From JANLQX01 sp031381685 (GTDB lineage: Bacteria; Actinomycetota; Acidimicrobiia; Acidimicrobiales; JANYDT01), in contig JANMYF010000078.1 in assembly GCA_031381685.1 (NCBI GenBank), forward strand, positions 1 through 37,148: a stretch of 37,148 nt of DNA, read 5' to 3'. The notes below the pieces were generated by a model. The model had not been told where the DNA came from, ran no database searches, and saw only the letters and a program-made list of their open reading frames with translations. Position 1 is the stretch's first letter, and every line of letters starts with the position of its first letter. Of the stretch, positions 22,296-30,450 are shown one piece after another. The translations under genes and the position numbers were made by a program.

Positions 22296-23459
22296 ATGCA
22301 ACGCGCCGCCCAAGAGAAGCTGGCCGAGGAGATCCGTGGGTATCTCCGAAGCGGATCCACTGCCCTCGCCGACGAGGTGGTGCGCAATCCGACGGTCGAG
22401 TACGTCGATCCCGATCACCTTCGTCGCGAGCTCCGGGACCTCTTCGCGAGCACTCCGGTGGTCGTTGCCCACGCATCGGAAGTGGCCTCGCCCACCGACT
22501 TCATCGCCGTTGACGTTGCCGGAGTCCCGATCCTCGTCGTCCGCCAGAGCAACGGCACCATCGGCGCATTCCTGAACGTCTGCCGTCACCGTGGATCCAA
22601 GGTGGCGACCGAGCCGTCCGGTCACCGCAGCGTGTTCACGTGCCCGTACCACGCATGGTCGTACCGGCCGGACGGTACCTTGCTCCACGTGCCTCACGCT
22701 GACGACTTCGGGGCCATCTCCCGCCAGGAGTACGCACTCATCGCCCTCCCGGCGGAGGAACGCCACGGTTTGGTGTGGGTCATGCTCACCGCGGAACGAT
22801 CGATTGATGTGGCCTCGTTCCTCGGACCAGAACTCGATGACGAGCTGGCGTCGTACGGCATCGACCGCTTCGCGGTCGACCGCATCCACCGAGTCGATGT
22901 AGCGACGAATTGGAAGGTGATCATCGACGGGTTCCTCGAGACCTACCACCTCGGTGTGCTGCATCGCACCACCATCGGCCCGCACATCCGCACGAACCTT
23001 GCGCCCTACCGGACCTTCGGACCGCACGGGTGCATGACGGCCGTGCGCACGAGTTTCGACCGCCCCGAGCCCGACCCCGAGGGCGACCCCGGACCGCACC
23101 TCGTCAACGCCTATCAGATCTTCCCGAACACGGTGCTCGTGTGGTCGGGCATGCACTTCGAATCCTGGACGGCCTTCCCCCGGGTGGACGACCCCGGCAC
23201 TAGCGACGTGACCGTGCGGGTGCTCGGGCGAGCCGACCATCTCGCCGAGGTGACCGACTACTGGGACAAGAACTGGGATGTGGTGACGTCCACCGTCCTC
23301 GGGGAGGACTTCACCGTCGGTGCGTCGATCCAGCGTGGATTCGACGCAGGAGTGCAGACGCACGTCACGTTCGGCCGCAACGAACCGGGCGTGCAGCACT
23401 TCCACCGCTCGCTGCACGACGCCCTTGCGTCGACGGCGGAACGGGGAACGAAGGACTGA
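22296..23459 (+). CDS. Rieske non-heme iron oxygenase, large (alpha) subunit
   Basis: 387 residues. The Rieske [2Fe-2S] site is C96-R-H98 and C116-P-Y-H119, followed by the catalytic-domain mononuclear iron site DGFLETYHLGVLH (H218, H223, with D211 as electron bridge candidate). This is the aromatic-ring-hydroxylating dioxygenase alpha-subunit layout. No small subunit, ferredoxin or reductase gene is adjacent, so electrons must come from elsewhere and the substrate is unknown. The ATG at 22296 is preceded by CCGGAG at five bases; the frame is open back into repeat copy 5b but that part is non-coding. Confidence 0.88.
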   Translation: MQRAAQEKLAEEIRGYLRSGSTALADEVVRNPTVEYVDPDHLRRELRDLFASTPVVVAHASEVASPTDFIAVDVAGVPILVVRQSNGTIGAFLNVCRHRGSKVATEPSGHRSVFTCPYHAWSYRPDGTLLHVPHADDFGAISRQEYALIALPAEERHGLVWVMLTAERSIDVASFLGPELDDELASYGIDRFAVDRIHRVDVATNWKVIIDGFLETYHLGVLHRTTIGPHIRTNLAPYRTFGPHGCMTAVRTSFDRPEPDPEGDPGPHLVNAYQIFPNTVLVWSGMHFESWTAFPRVDDPGTSDVTVRVLGRADHLAEVTDYWDKNWDVVTSTVLGEDFTVGASIQRGFDAGVQTHVTFGRNEPGVQHFHRSLHDALASTAERGTKD

Positions 23460-23464
23460 CGAAC

Positions 23465-23484
23465 CTGCCGACGGGCAACGGCAG
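23465..23484 (+). terminator. Weak hairpin after the Rieske gene
   Basis: CTGCCG (23465-23470) pairs with CGGCAG (23479-23484) across eight bases, starting six bases after the Rieske stop. The stem is short and no T-run follows. Confidence 0.3.
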
Positions 23485-23566
23485 AGCGGTGCGGGAACGG
23501 CACCGATCGTGACCTTCCGGGGCTCGCGGCGGGCGGTGGAGTCAGGCGCCAGTAGCGTTGACGCCC

Positions 23567-24610
23567 GTGCCTGCCGCAAATCGCTACATCATTCCGAGTG
23601 AGATGGACGGCGCGCGCCTTGACCGGGCACTGCGCCTGCTCATCGACGGACTGGCCAAGAACGACGCATCGATGCTCATCGGCCGACGTCGCGTGCGGGT
23701 CAACGGCCGCCCGGTGACCTACGACTCGTGGGAGGTCCGCACGGGTTATGTGATCGAGATCAGCGGAGCGATCGCCACGAGTGCCAATGCGCACGTGTTC
23801 GATCCGAAGTGGATCCTTGCGGACGACGGTCAACTCGTCGCCGTCGACAAGCCGAGCGGGTTGCGGCCGGAAGAGCGCGGCGTCATCGATCGCGACAACT
23901 TGGTGACGTTGCTCAGCGATCACCTCGGTCAGCCGATGGTGCCGGTGCACCGGATCGACCGGGACACCTCCGGCGTGATGTTGCTCGTTCGTAAGAGCGC
24001 TCCCCGATCCCTGCGCTCCGAACTCGACGCCGCGTTCAAGGGCCACGAGGTCACGAAGCACTACATCGCCGTGGTCGCTGTCCCGCATCGCCTCAAGGCC
24101 GGTCGCCTCGTCGACTTCATCGCGCAGGATCGCGAGCATCGTGATCGGATGGCGGTGGTCGAACGCGGCGGCGACCGGGCCGAGACGCTGATCGAACTCG
24201 GTGAGGCGAACGCGAAGCGCCAGCAGGTCCTGCTGGCGCCGGTGACGGGCCGAACCCACCAGCTCCGCGTGCAGCTCGCGGCACGGGACTCGCCGATTCT
24301 CGGGGATCGGCTCTATGGGAGCAAGCCGGTCGCGCAGGCGGCGTCACGCCTTCTCCTCCACGCTCGTCGTCTCGAGCTTCCTCCCGTGGGCGGTCACGAT
24401 GCCCGGGTGTTCGAGGCCGAGCTACCACGCGAACTTACGATCTTGCCCTCGTCGGCAGGTGATCATCAGACGGATGGATCGTCGGAGAACGACGACACCG
24501 GTCTGACTCCCCGTCGGCCGACGAGCAAGCCCAAAGGCCCCGTCGCCCGCAAGCCGCCACGCGAGACCAAGCGGGCCGCCGGCGAGAAGGCCGCACGCCG
24601 CAAGGGGTAG
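23567..24610 (+). CDS. RluA-family pseudouridine synthase with basic C-terminal tail
   Basis: 347 residues from the GTG at 23567 (an in-frame TTG at 23558 adds three). An S4-like RNA-binding segment (MLIGRRRVRVNGRPVTYDSWEV) is followed by the catalytic HRIDRDTSGVMLLV with D131, then the GRTHQLRVQLAARDSPILGDRLYG motif. These define RluA-type enzymes that make pseudouridine in rRNA or tRNA; the exact site cannot be told. Residues after about 285 form a low-complexity tail rich in Lys/Arg/Pro (KPKGPVARKPPRETKRAAG), perhaps extra RNA contact. The gene converges with the response regulator, leaving 18 bases. Confidence 0.85.
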   Translation: MPAANRYIIPSEMDGARLDRALRLLIDGLAKNDASMLIGRRRVRVNGRPVTYDSWEVRTGYVIEISGAIATSANAHVFDPKWILADDGQLVAVDKPSGLRPEERGVIDRDNLVTLLSDHLGQPMVPVHRIDRDTSGVMLLVRKSAPRSLRSELDAAFKGHEVTKHYIAVVAVPHRLKAGRLVDFIAQDREHRDRMAVVERGGDRAETLIELGEANAKRQQVLLAPVTGRTHQLRVQLAARDSPILGDRLYGSKPVAQAASRLLLHARRLELPPVGGHDARVFEAELPRELTILPSSAGDHQTDGSSENDDTGLTPRRPTSKPKGPVARKPPRETKRAAGEKAARRKG

Positions 24611-24628
24611 CCGGTCCGACGGGGGGGC

Positions 24629-25267
24629 TCAGAGTCGTCGGTCGTTGGCCCAGCGGGTGAGCTCGTATCGGCTCGACAGCTGGAGTTTGCGCAAGACCGA
24701 CGACACATGGGTCTCGATGGTCTTCACCGACAGCGTGAGCTGGCGCGCTATCTCTTTGTAGGCATAGCCCCGGGCGATGAGGCGCAGCACTTCCTTCTCC
24801 CGCTGCGTCAGCTGATCGAGCTCCGGATCCGACGGGATGTCGACGGAGAGGTTCGTCGAGAAGGCGTCGAGCACGAAGCCGGCGAGACGCGGAGAGAACA
24901 CCGCGTCGCCGTCGGCGATCCGCTCGATGGCGGCGGCAAGCTCCCCTCCGCTGATCGTTTTCGTAACGTAACCACGGGCGCCGGCACGAATCACGGCGAT
25001 GACGTCCTCTGACGCATCGGACACCGAGAGCGCAAGGAACTTCACGTCCGGCTCGCGTTCGTGGACCCGCGAGATCACCGACGCCCCGCCGCCACCGGGG
25101 AGGTGGACGTCGAGAAGGACGACTTGCGGTCGGGCACCGATGATGCCGGCAACGGCGGTGTCGACGTCGGCTGCGTCGCCGACGATCTGCACGGCGTCGG
25201 CCAGTTCGGCCGCCACACCCTTGCGGAACAGCTGATGGTCATCGACCAGGAACACACGGGTCTTCAT
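24629..25267 (-). CDS. NarL/FixJ-family response regulator
   Basis: 212 residues. A receiver domain with D9/D10 and the phospho-acceptor D53 (VVLLDVHLPGGGG), the Ser/Thr and Lys switch region (LALSVSD, GYVTKTI), then a C-terminal LuxR-type helix-turn-helix (LTQREKEVLRLIARGYAYKEIARQLTLSVKTIETHVSSVLRKL). The ATG overlaps the kinase stop (ATGA), so it is co-translated with its cognate kinase. A DNA target could be the nested inverted repeat at 26740-26777 upstream of the divergent PspC gene. The role is presumably in envelope stress, judged from the PspC neighbours. Confidence 0.94.
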   Translation of the reverse strand: MKTRVFLVDDHQLFRKGVAAELADAVQIVGDAADVDTAVAGIIGARPQVVLLDVHLPGGGGASVISRVHEREPDVKFLALSVSDASEDVIAVIRAGARGYVTKTISGGELAAAIERIADGDAVFSPRLAGFVLDAFSTNLSVDIPSDPELDQLTQREKEVLRLIARGYAYKEIARQLTLSVKTIETHVSSVLRKLQLSSRYELTRWANDRRL

Positions 25268-26682
25268 GACTGCGCTTTCGTTGGCTCGACTGTTGGTTCG
25301 TCCGTGAGCGAAACCACGGGCGCCGGTGACCGCGCAATCACCAGCTGCACCTCGGTTCCCTCGCCTGGTGCCGAGGTGATGGTGACCCGCCCGCCATTGC
25401 GCTGCAACCTACCGATGATCGAGTCTCGCAAGCCTCGACGGTCAACCGATACCGCGGCCGGGTCGAAACCTCTCCCGCGGTCGCGAACGAACACGACGAG
25501 TTCCCGTTCATCGACTTCGAGGTACACATCGACCTTTCCCGCGCCCGAATGCTTGCCCGCATTCACCAGCGCCTCGCGAGTCGCGGCGAGAACCACGCGA
25601 GCGGCATCGTCGAGGGGTCCGTCGCCGACGAGGACGACATCGACGTTGATCCCGTACGCCTGCTCGACCTCCTCGGCGACGACATCGAGCATTTCGCGGA
25701 TCGACAGCGGTCGGCCGGCGCTCTGATCCCCGTCGCTGAAGAGCCATGCCCGGAGTTCTCGTTCCTGTCGACGGGCGAGCGCCTGCACCTGCTTCGGGTC
25801 ATCGGCCTTGCGCTGGATGATGGCAAGGGTCTGCAGGACCGAGTCGTGAAGGTGCGCGGCGATGTCCGCCTTCTCCTCGGACCGGACTCGTGCCCGCCGC
25901 TCGTCGCTGAGCGCGCGGAGCATCGAACGGCTCCACGGCAGGAGGATCACACCGAGCCCGGCGACGAGAGCGACGACGGCGAAGAACAGACCGGTCAGGG
26001 CGTTCAACCGACCAGCTCGCGAGACAACCCCGGCGAACCCGCCGAAGACGAAAAGCCCTCCGATGGCGAATCGGATCACCTGGCCGCGCCACGGGGACGT
26101 CCCGGTTCGGCTCAGCGCGTGCTCGATCGAACGGCGTCCTTCGTGACTGATCATCGAGAAGCCGATGGCAACGATGACGATTGCGGTGATCAGCCATGTG
26201 GGAAACGGCAGCCCGGTCTGCTGGATCAGAAGCAGAAATCCGAGCACGACGGCGCCGAATGCGAGGGCCGCGATCGGGTCACCGGCGGCGTGGAGAACCG
26301 GAACGGTTCCGGGTCGGGCAGCGCCCTCCATCCCCGAGGCGTGCAGGGGCAGCAGGGCCCAGGCGAGAAGGTAGAGCACGACACCGACGCCGGAGGCGAA
26401 GGCGAGTGCGACGAACGCGATGCGGACGATCGACGGATCAACACCGAGCCGCACGGCAAGTCCCGAGGCGACTCCACCGAGCCACCGCTCCCCTGGTCCG
26501 GAGCGCTCGACGCCCTCGAGCGGCCCGAGCGGCAGATGGGGACGAGCCGGAAGATGGGGACGAGCAGGAAGATGGGGACGAGCAGGGCGAGCCGGCCCGC
26601 TGACCGGGGGAGGATCGTCGAGCGCGCCAGACGCGCCCGGCATGGCGTCGGGAAGACGCGGCGGATCGATCGGCCGGGGCAC
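25264..26682 (-). CDS. PspC-domain sensor histidine kinase
   Basis: 472 residues from a GTG at 26682 (an ATG at 26643 would remove 13). A Pro-rich N-terminus with a triple ARPHLP repeat precedes a PspC domain (about 60-115: ERWLGGVASGLAVRLGVDPSIVRIAF). Further transmembrane helices follow at about 138-153, 162-178, 203-221 and 228-249. Next are a HisKA_3-type box, DIAAHLHDSVLQTLAIIQ with phospho-acceptor H279, and an HATPase domain (EALVNAGKHSGAG, VFVRDRGRGFDP, GTEVQLVIA). PspC-kinase fusions resemble the MacS/LiaS-like actinobacterial stress sensors. The PspC part likely senses or anchors at the membrane. It is coupled to the response regulator. Confidence 0.9.
   Translation of the reverse strand: MPRPIDPPRLPDAMPGASGALDDPPPVSGPARPARPHLPARPHLPARPHLPLGPLEGVERSGPGERWLGGVASGLAVRLGVDPSIVRIAFVALAFASGVGVVLYLLAWALLPLHASGMEGAARPGTVPVLHAAGDPIAALAFGAVVLGFLLLIQQTGLPFPTWLITAIVIVAIGFSMISHEGRRSIEHALSRTGTSPWRGQVIRFAIGGLFVFGGFAGVVSRAGRLNALTGLFFAVVALVAGLGVILLPWSRSMLRALSDERRARVRSEEKADIAAHLHDSVLQTLAIIQRKADDPKQVQALARRQERELRAWLFSDGDQSAGRPLSIREMLDVVAEEVEQAYGINVDVVLVGDGPLDDAARVVLAATREALVNAGKHSGAGKVDVYLEVDERELVVFVRDRGRGFDPAAVSVDRRGLRDSIIGRLQRNGGRVTITSAPGEGTEVQLVIARSPAPVVSLTDEPTVEPTKAQS
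26534..26587 (-). repeat. Three 18-bp in-frame repeats in the kinase N-terminus
   Basis: AGATGGGGACGAGCMGGR repeats at 26534, 26552 and 26570 on the plus strand. On the coding strand they give three copies of a six-residue ARPHLP-type unit. Because the period is a multiple of three, copy-number change would keep the frame. Confidence 0.85.
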
Positions 26683-26739
26683 GCTATCGATGATGACAGC
26701 CCGAGCACCCTTCGACCGCCGGGGTCGTCCCCCACCAAA

Positions 26740-26777
26740 ACCCTGACCACCCCGACACTCTCAGGGTCGGTTCGGGG
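26740..26777. promoter_or_regulatory. Nested inverted repeats in the kinase-PspC divergent region
   Basis: ACCCTGA (26740-26746) pairs with TCAGGGT (26761-26767), and CCCCGA (26750-26755) pairs with TCGGGG (26772-26777), the two palindromes interleaved. They lie 57 bases from the kinase start and 37 bases before the PspC/LiaF-like ATG. A binding site for the adjacent response regulator (autoregulation) is the likeliest meaning. Confidence 0.45.
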
Positions 26778-26814
26778 GAACACCTGACGGCGCGAGCGCG
26801 TGACACCACGCACC

Positions 26815-28122
26815 ATGGATGACGTGAAGACCGAAAAGACCACGACTTCGGACGAGTCCCCGTTGAAGGCGAAGAAGCAGGAGGCCGAACTCCCGGCCGA
26901 GCGCCGCCTCTATCGCAGCCGGAAGAACCGGGTGTTCAAAGGTGTGGCCGGTGGCATCGGCGAGTACCTAGGCATCGATCCCGTGCTCGTTCGTCTGGCG
27001 TTTCTGCTCACCTTTGCTATGGGTGGTGTGGGCGTGATCGCCTACGTCCTCGCCTGGGTGTTGCTACCGAAGCGCCCGAAGGGTCAGGCGGTGCCTCCGA
27101 CGCCGCGGACGAGCGGGCTCGAGGTCCTCCACAACCGATCTCTCGGCGTCTGGATCCTTGTCGCCATCGGTACGGGGCTGATCCTCGACCAGTTCAGTCT
27201 GAACATTGCCGGCGATCGTCTCTGGCCTCTGCTGCTCATCGGTGGCGGACTCATCGTCCTGATGCGCCGACGTGACGCCGGAGCCGGCACCACCGACACG
27301 GGGATGGCGACCGTCGCTGGAGGGACGTCGGGGCGGACCGCGGCCCGAACGTCCTCGGCCGAGTCGACCATGAGCATCTTCGAAGGCGGGCCGTCTCGAC
27401 GCGACCTTCAGGCCGAAGCGCTCGCCGAGCTGCATGATCCGGTGGTCGACGAACTCGACCGGGCGGTGGCCGAGCTCCGTGCCGAGCGCCTCGGAACCAC
27501 GGTCACCGACGTCGTCGCGCCTCCGCCGGGCTCACGCCGACGCGATCGCCGTTCCGAGCCCAGGAGCATTTTCCGCCGTGCCGTGATCGGCTCGCTCCTC
27601 GTCCTTGCCCTGCTCACCGTCCTGACGGCGGCCGTGGGATTTCGAATCCTCGCCCGCGGTGTCGGCGAACGTCAGGTTGCCTACGTCGGGCAGCAATCAT
27701 TCCGCCAGACGTTCGGGGCCGGAGAGCTCACGGTGGATCTCACCGGGCTCGAAGGCAGGAGCGGCCGGACAACGAACGGCGAGATCTCGCTCGACTTCGG
27801 GCAAGCGACACTTCGGCTGCCGTCGGGACCAACGCGTCCGACAGTGCGTGTGACGACGCACGGACGCATCGTTGCCGCCCAGACCGGTTTCAACGGAGCG
27901 ACCGAGGCCACGTTGTTCGGGTCACGTGTCAACCGTTTCGAGGGCTGTCCGGGCGCCGGCACGGTCGACATCGATCTGACGATCGTGGCGGGTGAGGTGG
28001 AGCTCATCCCCGACACCACAACGCCATGCTCGCCGCGGCCGGACAGCGAGTTCTCGGGTCGCTCGGCCGCCCGTTCGACGCCTTCCGAACCCACGACCCC
28101 GACCGCTGCGCCCGCTCCCTGA
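26815..28122 (+). CDS. PspC-domain protein with LiaF-like C-terminal domain
   Basis: 435 residues from the ATG at 26815 (an in-frame GTG at 26800). Residues about 30-85 form a PspC domain (RRLYRSRKNRVFKGVAGGIGEYLGIDPVLVRLAF) ending in its transmembrane helix. A LiaF/LiaI-like helix pair comes next (SLGVWILVAIGTGLILDQF, RLWPLLLIGGGLIVLM), then a charged linker, another helix at about 258-282 (RRAVIGSLLVLALLTVLTAAVG), and an extracytoplasmic beta-rich domain (GELTVDLTGLEG..., EISLDFGQATLRLP...) that recalls LiaF toast-rack folds. The C-terminus is Thr/Pro-rich. It is divergent from the PspC-kinase and is likely the effector or negative partner of the same module. Confidence 0.82.
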   Translation: MDDVKTEKTTTSDESPLKAKKQEAELPAERRLYRSRKNRVFKGVAGGIGEYLGIDPVLVRLAFLLTFAMGGVGVIAYVLAWVLLPKRPKGQAVPPTPRTSGLEVLHNRSLGVWILVAIGTGLILDQFSLNIAGDRLWPLLLIGGGLIVLMRRRDAGAGTTDTGMATVAGGTSGRTAARTSSAESTMSIFEGGPSRRDLQAEALAELHDPVVDELDRAVAELRAERLGTTVTDVVAPPPGSRRRDRRSEPRSIFRRAVIGSLLVLALLTVLTAAVGFRILARGVGERQVAYVGQQSFRQTFGAGELTVDLTGLEGRSGRTTNGEISLDFGQATLRLPSGPTRPTVRVTTHGRIVAAQTGFNGATEATLFGSRVNRFEGCPGAGTVDIDLTIVAGEVELIPDTTTPCSPRPDSEFSGRSAARSTPSEPTTPTAAPAP

Positions 28123-28161
28123 TCCCCATCACCTCGACCAAACCCAAAGGAAACCAACACC

Positions 28162-28326
28162 ATGAAACTCACCAACGTCCTCTTCTTCGTCCTCGGCGGC
28201 GTACTTCTCCTCGCCGGGATCGGCGCCCTGGCCAGCGTGGCGCTGCGCCTGCTGTGGCCGGCATTGCTCCTCGGCGTCGGCGTGGCCCTCATCGGCAAAG
28301 CGGTCAAGTCACCGTCAGCCGACTAG
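28162..28326 (+). CDS. 54-aa two-helix membrane protein downstream of the PspC gene
   Basis: An ATG at 28162 with AAAGGA about ten bases upstream opens a 54-codon frame. Two hydrophobic helices are seen, NVLFFVLGGVLLLAGIGAL and LRLLWPALLLGVGVALIG, and a short KAVKSPSAD tail. The W-P-x-L-L-L-G-x-G pattern of the second helix resembles the LiaF/DUF5668 transmembrane unit also seen in the preceding protein. It lies 39 bases after that gene's stop, so it is likely co-transcribed. Two strong hairpins follow. Confidence 0.7.
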   Translation: MKLTNVLFFVLGGVLLLAGIGALASVALRLLWPALLLGVGVALIGKAVKSPSAD

Positions 28327-28340
28327 TTGCTCGCCAGGTC

Positions 28341-28359
28341 CAGCCGTTCTCGACGGCTG
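28341..28359 (+). terminator. Hairpin after the 54-aa gene
   Basis: CAGCCGT (28341-28347) pairs perfectly with ACGGCTG (28353-28359) around a 5-base loop, 14 bases after the stop. Confidence 0.5.
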
Positions 28360-28365
28360 TGAGCG

Positions 28366-28401
28366 CTGCGCCGCTGACGGCCCCCAACGTCAGCGGCGCA
28401 G
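28366..28401. terminator. 14-bp-stem hairpin between convergent genes
   Basis: CTGCGCCGCTGACG (28366-28379) pairs perfectly with CGTCAGCGGCGCAG (28388-28401) around an 8-base loop. It lies between the plus-strand 54-aa gene and the minus-strand FmdB gene and can work for both. No T-run is present. Confidence 0.65.
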
Positions 28402-28435
28402 ACGCGCCGCCGGGAATCGGGCGCCCTGAGCGGTA

Positions 28436-28663
28436 TCAGTGCGCGCAGCCGCAGCCGCTCCCACAGCCGCCCGCTGGGCGTGACGACGCAGGGGCCATGT
28501 TGGCGGTGGGTGCGGCACCGCCGACGGCAGCGAAGCTCGACAGCAGGCGCATGCTGTTGGTGTGCCCGAAGGGGCAGGTGGCCGAGCTGCTCGATTCCGC
28601 CATTGGGCGTTGCTGCTCGAACCGGGTGTCGCATTCCTTGCAGCGGTATTCGTAGAACGGCAT
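28436..28663 (-). CDS. FmdB-type zinc-ribbon protein, variant
   Basis: 75 residues. MPFYEYRCKECDTRFEQQRPM with C8 and C11 is the usual FmdB (CxxC regulatory) opening. The second knuckle, normally CPxCG, reads C30-P-F-G-H34 here, so a histidine may replace the fourth ligand. The last 11 residues, GGCGSGCGCAH, form a Gly/Cys-rich tail with C67, C71, C73 and H75 that could bind metal. The function of the family is not well defined. It precedes the aldo/keto reductase end by 23 bases on the same strand, as the downstream partner. Confidence 0.82.
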   Translation of the reverse strand: MPFYEYRCKECDTRFEQQRPMAESSSSATCPFGHTNSMRLLSSFAAVGGAAPTANMAPASSRPAGGCGSGCGCAH

Positions 28664-28686
28664 GGCGGAAGTCTACGGAGCGGCAC

Positions 28687-29682
28687 TCAGGGACGCGTTG
28701 CCGGCGACTGGGTGTGCGACGGATCGGTCTCGACGAGGCCTCCGAGAACATGGTCGATCGCCGCCAGGGTGCCGGCGTCGAGGCGCACGCCGGCCGCGGC
28801 GACGGAGTCGTCGAGCTGCTCCGGGCGCGACGCGCCAACGATCGCCGATGCCACGTTCGGGTTTGCGAGGACCCAGGCAACAGCAAGCCCGGCCATGGTG
28901 AGCCCGGCCTGCACGGCGATCGGGCGAAGCTCCTGGACGGCGGTCAGAACCGGATCGCTCAACCACCGCTTGATGAAGATCGCGCCGGTCGGGTCGAGTG
29001 CCCGCGAGCCATCGGGAACCGGCTGGCCCGGCAGGTACTTGCCGGTGAGAACACCCTGGGCGATCGGCGACCAGACGATCTGGGACAGCCCGCACTCTTC
29101 GCTCGCCGGAACGACCTCGGTCTCGATCACGCGCCACAGCATCGAATACTGGGGCTGGTTCGACACGAACGGCACGTGCAGCTCGCGGGCGAGCGCAGCG
29201 CCGGCGCGGATCTGCTCGGCCGTCCATTCCGACACGCCGATGTAGAGCGCCTTGCCGGCGCGAACGATGTCGGCGAACGCCAGCATCGTCTCTTCGAGCG
29301 GCGTCTCGAAGTCGTAGCGGTGGGCCTGATAGAGGTCGACATAGTCCGTCCCAAGCCGCTTCAGTGAGCCGTCGATGCCCTCCAGAAGGTGTTTGCGGGA
29401 AAGACCACGATCGTTCACCCCTCGTCCGGTCGGAAAGAACACCTTGGTGGCGATCTCCAGCCCCTCGCGCCGCTCCCCCGCGAGCGCTCGACCGAGCACC
29501 GACTCGGCGCGGGTGCCGGCGTAGGCGTCAGCGGTGTCGAAGGTGGTCACGCCGAGCTCGAGGGCACGCCGGACACAGGCGGCGGCGGCGTCCTCTTCGA
29601 CTTGGCTGCCATGGGTCACCCAGTTGCCGTAGCTGACCGCCGAGACTTTCATGCCGCTGCGTCCGAGATAGCGATGTTCCAT
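28687..29682 (-). CDS. Aldo/keto reductase
   Basis: 331 residues with the full AKR tetrad: D49 and Y54 (TTFDTADAYAG), K80 (EIATKVFF) and H121 (DLYQAHRYD). SEWTAEQIRAGAAL, QPQYSMLWRVIE and the C-terminal ASAIVGASRPEQLDDSV loop for the NADPH adenine phosphate are also visible. The Q-A-H context points to the Kv-beta/YghZ-like AKR groups. It reduces aldehydes or ketones with NADPH in the cytoplasm; the substrate is unknown. ATG at 29682. It is divergent from the HD hydrolase gene and followed on the same strand by the FmdB-type gene. Confidence 0.92.
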   Translation of the reverse strand: MEHRYLGRSGMKVSAVSYGNWVTHGSQVEEDAAAACVRRALELGVTTFDTADAYAGTRAESVLGRALAGERREGLEIATKVFFPTGRGVNDRGLSRKHLLEGIDGSLKRLGTDYVDLYQAHRYDFETPLEETMLAFADIVRAGKALYIGVSEWTAEQIRAGAALARELHVPFVSNQPQYSMLWRVIETEVVPASEECGLSQIVWSPIAQGVLTGKYLPGQPVPDGSRALDPTGAIFIKRWLSDPVLTAVQELRPIAVQAGLTMAGLAVAWVLANPNVASAIVGASRPEQLDDSVAAAGVRLDAGTLAAIDHVLGGLVETDPSHTQSPATRP

Positions 29683-29798
29683 GTGCGGTTCCTTCGTCGG
29701 GAGAGGTGTCGACCGTAGCGCCTCATCGGAGCTGTCCGGGTGGTGCAGAACGTCGCAGCCACGCCAGGGGATTTTCGCACTCTGCTAGACGGGAGGCC

Positions 29799-30413
29799 AT
29801 GAGCAGACCGGCGCGACTCGACGAACAGATCGCCTTCCTCGTCGAGATCGACAAGCTCAAGTCAATTCTCCGCCAAACCCCCATCGCCGACGGTTCTCGC
29901 CGTGAGAACACGGCCGAGCATTCATGGCATCTCGCGATGTTCGCGGTCGTGCTCGCTGAGCACGCACCGGAGCCGGTCGACGTCTCGAAGGTGATCATGA
30001 TGCTGCTCCTGCACGACATCGTGGAGATCGACGCCGGTGACACGTTCATCTATGCGGCCGCCGATGCGGCGGTGGCGGCGCAGCAGGAGGCCGATGAACT
30101 CGCCGCTGCGCATCGGATCTTCTCGTTGCTCCCCATTGATCAGGCGGGCCGTCTCCGGGCGATCTGGGACGAGTTCGAGGCGAAGGAGACCGCCGAGGCG
30201 AAGTTCGCGAAGACCATCGACCGGCTGCAACCAATGCTGCTGAACCGGGTGAGCGGTGGTGGTTCGTGGACGGCGCACGGCATCGCCGCCGACAAGACCC
30301 GCCGGCTCATTCATTCGACCATGCAACCGGGTTCGGTCCTCACCGCCTACGCGCTCGAGATCGTCGCGCAGGCACTTGCCGAAGGGCTGCTCCTTCCGGA
30401 TCCGAACGATTGA
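29799..30413 (+). CDS. HD-domain nucleotidase (YfbR/HDDC2-like)
   Basis: 204 residues from the ATG at 29799, with GGGAGG just upstream. Metal site residues are H41 (RRENTAEHSWHLAMFA) and H72-D73 (LLLHDIVEIDAGD), plus the later AKTIDRLQPMLLN aspartate. The pattern matches the HD_3 family including YfbR 5'-deoxynucleotidase and human HDDC2. The enzyme would dephosphorylate deoxynucleoside monophosphates; exact specificity is inferred. A frame open upstream of 29799 has no support. The Lrp-type RAM gene follows 37 bases downstream and may be co-transcribed. Confidence 0.85.
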   Translation: MSRPARLDEQIAFLVEIDKLKSILRQTPIADGSRRENTAEHSWHLAMFAVVLAEHAPEPVDVSKVIMMLLLHDIVEIDAGDTFIYAAADAAVAAQQEADELAAAHRIFSLLPIDQAGRLRAIWDEFEAKETAEAKFAKTIDRLQPMLLNRVSGGGSWTAHGIAADKTRRLIHSTMQPGSVLTAYALEIVAQALAEGLLLPDPND

Positions 30414-30450
30414 ACGAATCCCCTCTGCTCAAGGCACATACGCCACTACG

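Noticed and set aside
29735..29765. GAGCTGTCCGGGTGGTGCAGAAC resembling the loop and arm of repeat copy 2
   Set aside because: Only part of one arm matches, with insertions, and there is no hairpin A; too weak to call a family member.
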